A stretch of DNA of 64,000 nucleotides from Echinococcus granulosus (GCF_000524195.1 NW_020170381.1:739678-803677), one strand, 5' to 3'. Positions 50,201 to 61,200 are shown, counted from the stretch's first letter. Notes: generated by a model not told the origin, from the sequence alone. Translations and numbers: made by a program.

Positions 50201-50495
50201 AGTATGCACCGACAGTTTTTCGTGAAATTCGGAAAAAGAGTTCGCTTATTATAATATCATCCGACAACTTCGTGGATTCAATCCGATATTCCAGAGTCTC
50301 AGATAACTTTGACTTATTTCTATACCAATCGATAGCCACAGGACCATCATTCCTGACTCTGCACTGCAGAGATGTCATTTGATTTTCATAGCCAAAGGTT
50401 TCCGTAACGCCATGAGTAATGATAGGTTTTTTGGAGAAAGTGGAAAACGCGAACAAAAACAAAAGCAGAGCGTAGAGAAGAACACCAAAAGCCAT
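32298..50495 (-). CDS. robo: Roundabout (Robo) family axon-guidance receptor
   Basis: Five coding exons: 47586-50495, 46300-47223, 44616-44913, 36764-37130 and 32298-32781. They sum to 4983 bases, 1660 residues (human ROBO1 is about 1650), all in phase. A hydrophobic signal peptide (residues 1-19) precedes five immunoglobulin domains with cysteine pairs at 45/100, 144/193, 236/285, 328/383 and 433/508. Three fibronectin type III domains follow (from about 542). A transmembrane helix lies at about 1032-1056 (AVSGILIAWLLIGCLFVTC). The cytoplasmic tail is low-complexity: PPYASSNVLPPE resembles the CC1 tyrosine motif and IPPPPPYPPPPLPGG resembles the proline-rich CC2 Ena-binding motif; both are inferred. 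The second Ig domain (VEPQSKAPSIGETVILLCEPP) is typical of Robo, which binds Slit there. The 5+3 layout separates Robo from DCC/neogenin and Dscam. Introns grow towards the 3' end: 362, 1386, 7485 and 3982 bases. The exon 2 acceptor (TTTCACCAG|ATG) was chosen by phase over a TAG 12 bases earlier. Confidence 0.92.
32782..36763 (-). other. Large fourth intron of Robo
   Basis: About 4.0 kb between the last two coding exons. The donor is GG|GTTAGT and the acceptor TTATTTCAG, phase 2 on both sides, restoring GGC. I found no nested gene on either strand. Confidence 0.7.
39180..39530. repeat. CG/CA-alternating, GC-rich patch in a Robo intron
   Basis: Dense in alternating purine-pyrimidine runs such as CACGCGCGCGCAAA and CAGGCGCGCGCACAC, unlike the AT-rich intron around it. 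All frames are short and arginine/cysteine-rich, as expected from composition and not from coding. A patch of similar character lies in an ARNT intron at 62.7-63.1 kb. Confidence 0.45.
40881..40934 (+). repeat. GATG/GGAC-type tetranucleotide microsatellite
   Basis: Imperfect tandem 4-base units reading GATGAATGGG TAGATGAGTGG and then GACGGACGGACGG. Located in the third intron of Robo. Confidence 0.75.
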
Positions 50496-52731
50496 TAAAG
50501 ATCACGTGTTGAAAAGCTCCAGAACCAAACCACAAGTTAGTTCATCGCAAAAACCACGAAAACCGCGGCACCAGGTCTAGTAAGTAACAGGTAGTGGTTA
50601 AAACAACCTTAAGGCTACTAAAAACAAAATAATAAATTATCTAAATATTATTCAAAGGCTAAAAATGTAAATAGCAAAGTCTTAAACAATTAAAAACAAG
50701 TCTCACTAAACAGTGCAAAATAAATTGCACAATGATTATAAAAGATTAGCCAGTAGTTCAGTGTTGTTAGCTTACTCATAATTTTTGGGTAAATGCATTA
50801 GTTTGTGACTGTAAGCTGGCGTTTTTTTCAGTGTTTAAACATCGCGCATGCATTTTATTGCTACAAAACTTAAGCATCCAGAAATAACAGACGCAGTGGC
50901 ATTTTAATTCTATGCAGACGGCGGTATTATTAAGCCATTACATGTGCAAAATAAGTAGTGTTTTTTTAAGGTAAAGTTTTAAAATCAAAAAAGGATTCTC
51001 AGATCACCTGTGCGATTCTTCTCCAAAGACATACAAGAGTAGCACAACCCGAGATTTTAAGTAATGCATGTAGTGTCCCGCAACTTCCCTGGGNNNNNNN
51101 NNNNNNNNNNNNNNNNNNNNNNNNNNNNNNNNNNNNNNNNNNNNNNNNNNNNNNNNNNNNNNNNNNNNNNNNNNNNNNNNNNNNNNNNNNNNNGTCCGTA
51201 GCATACTAACTTCTGCTCAGCTAAGGTTTATCACGCAACAGCGAAAATCAGGACAGATATCCTTTAGGGTCACATTCGCTTTATACTGCCACCAATGTAG
51301 CGTCTCAAGACTTCCCTGAAGCCTAGAGAAGACATAATGCTAGAATAGAACATATATACTGAACACAGAGAGGGCATTTGGGCTACTGGCACGGCCTAAA
51401 GGCCAACCAACCCAGCGTGGTACAAAGGCCACTTCAAAAGTGACCCCTCGCCAATACCGAGGGATAAACAACCATCGTACTGCAGTACGAAGTGCTTAAG
51501 CATTTTGGTTAATTTCGTGTCTTTCTGCAAAGGCCAAAATGTCTCCGTAGCCAGCAGTCCTGTTTATCAGCGCGGTGGAATACGCATTCCAATAGAGTTT
51601 TGTACAATTTTCAAATTAATAATAGTTTGCTGCTCTATTAACACTTTGTAGCCAATCAAAACTTGAAAAAAGATTTGAGGATACTTTTCAGTAGCAGTGT
51701 TAAGCCAACCCGTCATAAAAGCCAGCGATCCAGATTTCTACTTCCTTAGAAGAGCAGATACCGCTATAAATATCTGCATTTTTAGAATTTCAAAAGTATT
51801 ACAGCCAGTGTCTGCTTTTGGTTCTTCTCCGATCCGCATTTTTTGCAAGAATGCCATTAAAACTGAAGTATTGTAGCTTCTTGAGACTTCTACAAAGAGA
51901 AGGGAAGACATAATCTTTAGGTACAGTATATACAATCCATGTGTAGTAGTGATGGGGCCACTGACATGGATCGGAGGCCAGCCTACCCCGAGAGGATGCA
52001 ATAGCCGAGACCCATATCGGCTCCCATACCAACAACAACAGTTAAACAACCAACGCATTACGACAAAACCAGACTCACACCACCTAAAAAGGTGTTGTAG
52101 AGCTCTTCGCCCTTCCTATATGAAGTTGTAAATCAAGTCGACAAGCGGTGCAACCTTCACGATTCTACTGGCTGCATGATACCTCAGTTGAAGGCAGGAG
52201 GGGGACACTTCAATGGAGCAAGATAACGAGGGGAAAAAGCACGAAACATATAATTTATAAAAACAAAAAGCCTATTTTTTTCGCTGCCCTGCTCTGGTCT
52301 TTTACAACTTCAGAGGAGACCCGAAACGCAACAGGTAAAATTGGCGGATAATTACTAAAAAAGCCACAGAGATAAAAAAATATGCCCCGTGCATTTCTGG
52401 GTTTATACAGCGCACAGGCAATTTTTAGGTAAAAGTTCTTCTCCCCTTAATGTAGCTTTGGAAATATCAATTAGTGTTTTAACAAGCATGAAGTCATTTT
52501 TGGAAAAACCTGATCAAACACTGCTCGGGATTCATTTGGTGCAAAGTAATTGGAGGCGAAACAGGTGTTCTTAGTTAAAAAAGTGCAGGTTAATGCGTCC
52601 AACGAAAACATTTACCAACAAAGTTTATGTTTCGATGCAAGCGGCTTAAATTGGCCGCTGCTGATAAAAGCGGGCGGTCTATTTCGATTGTGTGTGAGAT
52701 TTATGTAAACCCGTTTGCACTTTGATTCGAT
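50496..52731. promoter_or_regulatory. Divergent intergenic region between Robo and CWF19L2
   Basis: Start codons of the two genes face away from each other across 2.2 kb that includes the assembly gap. It must carry both promoters and 5' UTRs. A perfect 14-bp palindrome, CGTACTGCAGTACG, lies near 51475-51490. A more GC-rich stretch at 51.9-52.1 kb has frames on both strands without known domains. Confidence 0.4.
51094..51193. other. Assembly gap, exactly 100 N
   Basis: One hundred consecutive N. A round number of this kind is normally a placeholder of unknown true length in a draft scaffold, so distances across it are not reliable. Confidence 0.99.
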
Positions 52732-55700
52732 ATGGGAAAGTCAAAGAAAAGAGGGCATTCACCTCACGGTTCGGTTAGCTTTTTTTAAACATCTTCTATT
52801 TCTTAGTCCTCGGACAGTTATGAATGGAAGGTAGCAAAGGTGCTCATGAGTGTAACGCCAAGACTTACTAATCATTATCAGAAAAACGTTTCCGAATCTC
52901 AAGATGATGATGAATTTTCTGCTGTCCTTAACCGTATTTCATCGCCGAAATCTGGCGTCAAAGGGGTTTTTAGTTCGCCGCAGGTATGCTTAATGCTATG
53001 CCATATTGTGCAGGATAAGGCGAGTTTTTCTCAATCAAACCCAAACCTGGGAAAAATCAATGCGGACGGTCAAATGAAGAATACACACTCCTCACAACAA
53101 AGGCTGAGTTTTTCAACGAAAGACCAAGGCGCAGATTATACGCAATCACATCCCAACCATTCGATGTAAGTTAACTTTCCCTGAGGGTCTCGTTTGCCAA
53201 TTTTTGGTTTTTTTTGAGTTTTGGCTACATGCACTGCAAGCGCTTTGTCTTGTACCTATTGCACTTTTGATTTTATTGAAACTGCGTAATTCTTTTGGGA
53301 ATATTTGTTCTCCATATCTAATACATCTTCCATTTAGCAAGGACGGAGAGGTGTACGGCGGTTTAGTTTTGGAAGATAAGCCTGTGAATACTTCTGCGGA
53401 TTGTGCTAAAGTTATTGAAGAGAGATACGTTACAAACGATGATATAAATACAATGGCTGCTCGGCTGCTTAAAGCTGAGTTATCCGGGAATGGGGTCTGT
53501 TTTCTTGTTTTTCTTTTGTTTTGCCTATTTTTGTAGATAAACGAAATTATTCATATTTATTTTGATGCAGGAAAAGATAGGAAAAATTAAGTCAAGACTA
53601 GATCAGCTGCGGGAGGCTCAGCGTAGAAATATAAAAGTTCGCTTGACAAAAACGGTACCTGTCTCATTTAAAGAAGCCAAGCACTCCAGGAATTTCTCCC
53701 CCCTGGCCACTGCAAATAAAGTTGGTCGGGCTATCCCCCTGTATATCAAGGAATCTGAAGACCGTTCATTTGGCAAAAAGTAATTGGAGCATTGATATTT
53801 TTTGCTTTATTTGCGGCCAGCATGACCCTTTCAACGTATTCGTTCATTGAATCGCAGTTATGAGAGGGGTAATTGTCATAACGAAAATGGCTTCCGGACT
53901 AGATATCTTCGTGACGACGGTAATCGCTATACTGTCGATGAGATGATTCGTCAAGGAAAACTGGAGACGAAAAGTTCCTGCGACAGGCAGTTTGCATCGC
54001 TAGCCGGTCGAGTAAGCTCCGTGTAAAATCGAGTGTTCTTTTTTTAGTGCAGAGATGGCGTAGATGAAGAGTACGACAGTACCTTTTTGAACAGTGTCAC
54101 ACTGCAAGGCGTTTTGAGGTCTCACCGGAAGTCCGATGCAATAACAGGTTCGTCCTTTTAAAATTGGTTGCTACGATGTGCAAAACGATTGCTCTGAGAT
54201 GTAAAATATCATTATTCTAACTTATGTATGGAGTATGAAAGACGCTGCAATGTCTACCAAAATTCACACCATAAACGCTAAACATGACATCTAATTTACT
54301 GATATCCCATCGAAAATCTGATATAGCCTCTCCTGACGACTGTGACTTAAAAGTGCGCTAACGTTGGTTTTACGCTTCGCCAGTTCTCGTAGGGTCTAGT
54401 TATTTTCCAATTTTAGATTACAAACGACGGGAGTATGCTGAATCCGTCTGCCCTTCATGTATGGATCATACACCACGTTACCTAGTAATGAGTGTCAGGC
54501 ATCGTGTAAGTTACCCCAAGCACGAGCAATAGTGCTCGCTCTGTACGGCATGGTATCTTGATAGGCCAGTGTTAATATGTTAAAGTAGTTACCCTAACTC
54601 CCGGATTCTCCTTTCTTCTTGATAAGGCACAAAATCACTCGCATGAGGCGCATTATGTTAAATAGCTTAATAATGATCCATGTGGTTATTTGAATAACTA
54701 GATGTTTCTCTCACTGCCTGAGCACGTGAGTTTAACCCGGGGGCACTGCCTCCTTACCCCACTGGAGCACGTAGGCGCGATGACACGGGTCGACGAGGGG
54801 GCAGTGGATGAGGCATGTGCCTTTAAACGTGATCTCTGCCGCATGGCTGCGCTGTGGAAGGGCAAAGGAGCGTCCTATATCTTCATGGAGGTGGCCGGCT
54901 ATTCCGATTCATTCAAACACCATGTCCAAATAGAGTGCGTTCCTGTTGGTCGGGAGACAATGGACGAACTACCATCTTATTTCAAAGTAACGGAAGCTGT
55001 GAATCTTAAGATCATTTAACACATTCCTCTTCGCCGTCATAAAAACCACGCTTCGGTTTTATCCAATCTCGATATCACATATATGCGCTACGTGTTCTCC
55101 GTTGGTTTATAATCACTTTTTGCTCCAAGTCGTTTCGCAATTGGACTGGTTATTTTTAAAACAAAGTAGGTGTAAGATGTTCTTGATCCGAGGGTAACCG
55201 CATTTTTTAGCTCTTAAACAGCATGAATTGGTTAAAAAATGAACGACAACTGGTGTCATGGTAGGACAGTAGAATCTTCTGAGTTATGGTGGTTGACTTC
55301 TCCCTGAGAATCTAGCGGTGGACGTGTTGATTTTTTCATAAGTGGCACGTGCTTGCAATATGTAAGGCTAGTTTCCAAAGTTGAATAAGAGATTCTGAAT
55401 TGGCTCAGTTAGACTCCTCTCAGGGGCGGTGACGTATGAGTTTGCCAGCATGGCTGAAGTAGTTGGATGCCCATAAATAACTAGATCATTGGGTAAATTC
55501 TTTGCTGTGGCTTATGTTAACGAATGCTACTGCTCTGTTGTGCGTTCAGAAAGCCATGCTTGATCTCGGCTCGGAGTGGGATCAAAATAAGCGAATAATT
55601 GACCTGAGACAACCGGGGACTAGCGCGTACAAAGCCATCCCACCGAATTTCGGGTACTTTTGCGTTGAGTTCGGGATTGATGGTGGCGGCTACGCCAAAG

Positions 55701-56105
55701 TGATCGAGAACTGGTCAACCTTCCCCCTCCACTTCGGTCGAGTAAGAACTTGCAATGCATTCAGTTGTTATTTTCCATCATTCTTTCACCTTTTTGATTA
55801 TTATCAAAAGAGATTCAAAGCCAGTTGCATGCCGCGACCGACTGATTAGTGTAATGAATGTCTGCTATTTGCAGGAAGTCCTTGCAGGTGTCATGGGAAT
55901 TTCAGCAGAAAAATGGCGGAAGCCGAAGAGAGACTCAATGGAACAGCTTCGAACAAAGGTGGTTGAGTTCGAGAAGAAGTGGGTAACCATAGTGCAGAGC
56001 ACTCACGAACAAGACGGCGTAACCCACCGCACCAAAGTGACCGCTACTACCACCTCTGCCGCTAGATGTGACTTGGAACCTGAAGGCCCCGAATTGCCCC
56101 CATAA
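52732..56105 (+). CDS. CWF19L2: CWF19L2, spliceosome-associated CwfJ-family protein
   Basis: Eleven exons: 52732-52773, 52807-52983, 53014-53165, 53338-53494, 53571-53779, 53858-54011, 54048-54147, 54417-54505, 54702-54986, 55550-55741 and 55875-56105. They sum to 1788 bases, 595 residues, all in phase. Human CWF19L2 has about 890 residues, so the charged N-terminal part is shorter here. A central coiled segment reads YVTNDDINTMAARLLKAEL then KSRLDQLREAQRRN. The CwfJ C-terminal domain 1 starts at ESVCPSCMDHTPRYLVMSV and includes EHVSLTRGHCLLTPLEHVG and IFMEVAGYSDSFKHHVQIEC. Domain 2 has IPPNFGYFCVEFGIDGGGYA and VIENWSTFPLHFGREVLAGV. CWF19-family proteins act in late spliceosome and intron-lariat complexes in the nucleus. 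The start is the first ATG of a 14-codon exon (MGKSKKRGHSPHG); the join to SSDSYEWK is phase 0 across a 33-nt intron. Confidence 0.92.
52774..52806 (+). other. 33-nt intron of CWF19L2
   Basis: Donor GTTAGC, poly-T tract, acceptor TTTCTTAG, phase 0. Read-through meets TAA within it. Confidence 0.65.
52984..53013 (+). other. 30-nt in-frame intron of CWF19L2
   Basis: Donor CAG|GTATGC, acceptor TTGTGCAG, phase 0. Its length is divisible by three and it has no stop, so retention would insert ten residues (VCLMLCHIVQ) without breaking the frame. Those residues are hydrophobic and cysteine-containing, unlike the polar sequence around them, which favours removal. Confidence 0.55.
54012..54047 (+). 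other. 36-nt intron of CWF19L2
   Basis: Donor CGA|GTAAGC, acceptor TTTTTTTAG, phase 0. Read-through stops at TAA after five codons. Confidence 0.75.
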
Positions 56106-56306
56106 ATGGTGTAACTGTATATTGTCTGGCGTGTACCTTTGTTACATTGTGAAAGCTTAGTTTGAATATTGTACTGTAGCTATTAAGTCTGTAGCTGATT
56201 AATATATGAATTGTAAGGGGTACTTTCGGTAGTTTAACGCATATTCGTCGTATGTAGCAGTGGGTTATACCATTTCAAAATACAAACCAGAGGCGCCGGT
56301 AGATTT
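56106..56306. other. Convergent 3' ends of CWF19L2 and the ELMO-domain gene
   Basis: Only 201 bases separate the two stop codons, so the 3' UTRs of the two transcripts probably abut or overlap. No canonical AATAAA is visible on either strand in this spacer. Confidence 0.6.
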
Positions 56307-57505
56307 CTATTGAGTTACACCACATTTCAGAACATGAAGTGGAAGCATTGAATTTTCATCCCCCATTTGTTTCCTAATGGCCTCTTCGAATTTGTCCAGG
56401 TAGACATTGAATTGCATGACGTCTCGGGGTTGTTGATTCCAAAATTCGTTGAATTTTACAAAAAGATAAACTGAAATTTAAGTGGAGAAAGTTAAAACTA
56501 GGTACTATGGTGAACGATTTGGGACGCTGGATACTTACTGTAGACGAGATGTAGATGGACCAACTTTGGAGTCCCTTTGAGTGAGTTGTAGAAATGTGTC
56601 TTTAGAGTTCCATCTTGAAGAAGACGCCACAGTAAGCTTGTGAGATTAATGCCAACGATTGCAAATGGGTACCTAAACAGGACATTCGGTCAAGTCTTCG
56701 CCTGAATTAAGCAGGCAATATAAGCTGACTTGCCAGTGCTGAGGACGCAATGAAGAGGAGAGAATGCTGAGAGCCAGTTTATTGTAATATTTAACGAAGT
56801 ATCTGCATGAACAGGAAGTAAAAATAGCTACCAAAGTCACAAATCGAACGCACCGAAAATTCTCCGCACCAAGGGCTCCCATACCCCGAAAATCCGTTAC
56901 CGGACTGCTACCCTGAAAGCCGATATCGGACCATCTCCGGCTTTTCAGTGAAAACGGCTCATCAACTATCATGGAGTTCCATATCTAAACATCCGTATGA
57001 GAATTTAGTGACTTTCAACGTCTTTTAATAAGACCACGTGGGTTTCCTCATTGGTATTGAAGGGCAAATTCTTCAAAGCATCAGCTTTAACAATGAGGCT
57101 ACGATAGCCGCGAATCTGAATAATGGACTGTTTAAAGTCAACAGACAGCCTAAAACATTCAGTAAGGAAGAAGCAATACATAGAATTCGCCACATTCTCT
57201 ATGCGAAAAACTAACGCGACGTATTTTGGCAACGGAAGAGTATATAACCCGTCGCGTACCATAACATTGTCGGAGAGTCTGAACGACCTTTCTACCACAT
57301 CAAACGACAAATATATGCCCAAACCTATCCGGATAGTTCTCACAAAACCGAAGTTATTTTTCATTATGATTCGCTCGAGTTCACTGTGTCCATAAAGCAA
57401 GACAACGAACCACTTGTAAAATTTGTAAATGATCGGAACGACGGTTGAGAAAAATGGCAAATACATAAACCAATAACGGCTAAATGTTTCAAACGGAAGG
57501 TACAT
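56307..57505 (-). CDS. ELMOD2: ELMO domain-containing protein (ELMOD1/2-like Arl GAP)
   Basis: Five exons: 57020-57505, 56854-56984, 56734-56802, 56539-56672 and 56307-56470. They sum to 984 bases, 327 residues (human ELMOD2 has 293, ELMOD1 334). The N-terminal part has a hydrophobic stretch at about residues 14-38 and then HSELERI, both resembling ELMOD2. Next comes QIRGYRSLIVKADALKNLPF. The ELMO domain holds WSDIGFQGSSPVTDFRGMG, whose arginine in FRGMG is the residue needed for GAP activity in the family, then YPFAIVGINLTSLLWRLLQ, GTLKTHFYNSLKG and FVKFNEFWNQQPRDVMQFN. ELMOD proteins stimulate GTP hydrolysis by Arl2 and related small GTPases. The first junction uses a weak donor (GAC|GTTGAA) across a 35-nt intron; intron 3 is GC-AG. 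The symbol is approximate because invertebrates often have one ELMOD1/2-type gene. Confidence 0.9.
56673..56733 (-). other. GC-AG intron of the ELMO-domain gene
   Basis: Donor CACTG|GCAAGT, acceptor CTGTTTAG, phase 2. It restores a tryptophan codon in HWYPFAIVGINL, a conserved junction of the ELMO domain. GCAAGT is the usual consensus for GC donors. Confidence 0.8.
56985..57019 (-). other. 35-nt intron of the ELMO-domain gene
   Basis: Donor GTTGAA (weak), acceptor GATGTTTAG, phase 0. Read-through stops at TAA after four codons. Removal gives VVLLKDIWNSMIVDEP, which fits the family block before the ELMO domain. Confidence 0.6.
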
Positions 57506-58228
57506 TCTCGAACCACATTAAAGCGCACAACTTAAGTAAGTGAACTGATGGAGTCAGCCTTGAAGCATAATGACAACGACGATAGGAGGTAAAATCCCAC
57601 ATTAATTAAGCTTACCATGATGCAAGGCAATCGTGTAAGTGGTGAATTCGAAATCAGAGTAAAGTGACAAGACCAGTGCTGTGTAAGCACTGTTCATAGT
57701 ATATAAAAAAATCCAACCCAGCGAAGACGAGGATTGTACTCACATGTGGTTTATTTCACAGTAGCCTTATACAAAACAATGCTGATTATTTAGTTTTTTG
57801 AAAGCTTGCTGCTCGAATAGCAAGAAGGCAAACTTGTTAAATTGCAGACTTCGGAACCCAACGCCTGCAAAAATTGTACTTACGCAATTTTTTAATTTTT
57901 ACATTATTGTTTAAAACATAAATTAAGGCTAGAAGGGGAATTTAATGATTAGGCTGACGTTGCTCCACTGCGTTGTTTAAATTCAGCAGAAGAAATAAAA
58001 CTGGTACCCCCTGCTTTTAAACAGCGGATCTGCTAGTGCCTGTGGTTGGGGTTGGCTGATTGCCGTGTGATTTCGGTAGACAATCGTAGTATTGCCCCAT
58101 CTTGTGTGCTGTTGCACTCATAAAGCACCTAGAATTGGGATTTCGTTAGGCTCTCTACTCAGTCTGCAGCTGGACATGACAAACGACCAGCAGTAGGAAA
58201 TTATTTTCGCTTTTTAAACCACTATTAG
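57506..58228. promoter_or_regulatory. Divergent region between the ELMO-domain and ARNT genes
   Basis: The two genes point away from each other here, so both promoters must lie in or near it. It also holds a possible tiny first coding exon of ARNT: ATGATG at 57617-57622, then four codons and a perfect donor CGT|GTAAGT at 57635. That exon is in phase 0, as is the acceptor at GCGCAG|CCG (58266). This is plausible but unproven. Confidence 0.35.
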
Positions 58229-58265
58229 TATATGTGAAGGCAGTAATTGCAGCAGTTGTGCGCAG

Positions 58266-61200
58266 CCGGATAAGGATGAAAGTTTTGCCCAACTGGAAAA
58301 AGAACGGTCTGCAAGAGAGAATCATTGTCAAATCGAAAGGCGACGCAGAAATAAGATGTCCGCCTATATTAATGAGCTGTGTACAATGGTACCAACTTGT
58401 AGCTCCGTGTCAAGAAGACCTGATAAGTTGACGATACTCCGAATGGCCGTTAGTCATCTTAAAGCCTTACGTGGTATGTTAATGGTGCTTGATGTGCCTA
58501 TATTGCTATGTTTGTTTTGTGTTGATGAAGTACCTAAACCTTTTTATGATGTTATATTTTCTTGCCCCTAGGTGCAACTAACATTTCAGATGGTTACCTT
58601 AAACCATCCTTTTTATCTGATCAGGAGCTAAAACACTTGATTTTAGAGGTATGTTCGACTTGTCACGAATATCCTGGCAAATTTGTGACCTTCTTCTTTG
58701 TGTTTTAGGCTGCTGATGGGTTTTTGTTTGTATGTCGATGTGATACTGGAAAGATTACATACGTGTCAGACAGTGTTTCGCCTATACTGAATGCAACTCA
58801 GGTGTGCGGGCGTTTATTGCTGAAAGCTTAGTTCTGGAATGTTTTTGACTTTTTTTTTTAATTTTAGTCAGATTGGTATCAGCGTACTCTGTATGACCTT
58901 TGTCATCCCGATGATGCAGAAAAAATTCGGGAACAGCTTGTCGGGGCGCAGCGTGCCTCCTCTTGTGCCGCACTGGGCCTTGATTCGCCCCACGATTCAC
59001 TAACTAATGGGACTAACTATCACAAGTCTACGGACTCTTCAACCGCTTGCACATCATCTCGTGTTTTGGATCTAAAGTCAGGAATCATAAAAAGGGATGG
59101 ATGTAAGTTATTTTTAATTGATGCTACTACCAGCTTCACATTGTGCAATTGGTTACTGCTGCATCATCCTACATTTTATTCTGATGTCCGCATCGCAACA
59201 TTACTGCTAAGTGCAAGAAAAGTTGGTCGTTTTTTTTGTTTGCTTTAATGTTGCAGTATGATTGGGTTCCCTGAAAAATCCATAAACTGATGGGTTCTAT
59301 TTAGCAAATTTTTTTCCGTGCAGCTAAATCGCGTGGTGGGCTCTCTGATGACCGCCGTGGCTTCATCTGTCGAATGAAATTAGGCAACCTATCAGCCACA
59401 CAGGGTTCTTCATCTGCGTCTACTGTTGCCCGTCAGGCCCGCCTGAGGCATCAACAGATTGTGCTCTCTGCTGCCGACTCTTTTGATGGCGACGTTGGTG
59501 ATTTTGCTTCTGGCTCCCCAAAACAACGCTATGCTTTAATGCATGTCACGGGGTATGTCAAGAGCGCTCCCTCAACCGTTGAGTCGCCGAACCCAGTCAA
59601 TGCAGATGGTTACCCGATTCCACATTCCTCCACAGACTTTGTTGTTTCACTGTTGGGTATGCTGTTTTCTTTTTCATTTGTACAGCGAGTTTTATTGTGT
59701 AAAGTAGCACGAATGCTAAGGACTAGCTCCAAAGAAAGCCGTATCTTACCAAAATATGTAGGGTCTTCAAAGTAGCACTTAAATAAGCTGTTTTGTATGC
59801 TAGTGTTTTTGTATCTGTACTCAAAACCATATCGCCTTTTTTTTTGACTAAATTTGTTTGCAGAACCGCAAACGATAAAGCCCTAAATTCCCTAATTGAA
59901 CCATGCTTTTAAGTAGGCGATTATTGCTTGTAGGATAAATGTCAATTTAGTTCTTGGAATCTCTTTTGGAACAGTCAGTTATCATCCGTTCCTTTCGAAG
60001 TCGATATTCGCCGGCATAGAAGTGCTTGTGTTCCACTACCATTATTTGCCATACCCCCTGGGGTTAGTGCTTGTCTGGTGTAGGGGTGACTCATGCCTGT
60101 GGATTAATTTATCTGGCTGTTTTTGCTGCACCATCCGTTAAAAGCATATATGGAGTGGTGGTCCCCGTCTAAATGGATTACATTCTGTGCCAATATGGCT
60201 TAATTATTGCTCACTAGTTGCTCGTGAAGCACCATAGAACGTAATGCCAAGCCTAAATTGAGAAAGCTGGGCATTGGACGAGGGGCGGAATGATAAGTGG
60301 CAGGTGCGCGACGTGAGTAGACTGAATTTGGTGTTTGAATCTGCGTAAACCTAGTGCAAGAACGTAATTGTGCAAGGTAACACCGGCTTTTGATCTAGCG
60401 CTTTACACGACTTTTAAGTTGTGGCAGTTAAACCATTGGAGTTGTTGATTAGGCCAAGCAGACCATTTATCTCAAACATACTTTTTGTGAGTTTAGAGCT
60501 TCCTTGCCTTTCCGTTTTTGCATTTCATTGTGTGCATATGGAATTCTAGAATTCCTTAAGACAACGTATCACGACCCGCTTTCGGTACCTAAGGTACACC
60601 TTGGATTTTTTAGGACATAGGAGTGTGGAGGTAGATTTTTCATAAACACAGAGTTTGAAGGCTGTTATTGGTGGCATGAACAGTCCTATACTATTTTGGT
60701 AGAGATTGAATTACCGCAGGCTTAGAAGAGCCCCAGTAATCATGGTATCTAGCCTGCTTTGAGTGTCATTTCCAAATTAACCGCAAAGTATGGTTGGAAA
60801 TCCCACGGCGGCGTTTAATCACGCCGAGGGGAATACCATATCCGACACGACTTGTACATCTTCCACGATCTGCAAATTGCAATATGGCGGACCATTTGCT
60901 GAGCACTACTTAAGGGTCAGGTGGTTTCCGCATCGAGTGCACTTCGTGGGCTGTCAGCAGGAGCATCTGTTCAACAACGCTCACGGTATGCAACACCGTC
61001 TGAGCCATACTTTGTGTCCGCTTCGCTACCATGTCAGTAGTAGCCCGATGTTACCTTGGGCAATTTTTTGACACCTCCAGGTTACCTTTTGCAGTTTTTT
61101 CTTTCTAATTCTATGAATCCTTTCCGCCTGGATGGTGCAGTACAGTTTAGTGCGGTTCCTTTCTAGGTCTTGAGTTTTGCGATTTTGTCATGGGTTGATG

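Noticed and set aside
56820..56984. Read-through of the ELMO-domain exon into CVRFVTLVAIF
   Set aside because: The donor TTTTCG|GTGCGT and the acceptor CATGCAG restore the conserved ELMO-domain order; the hydrophobic stretch is intron.
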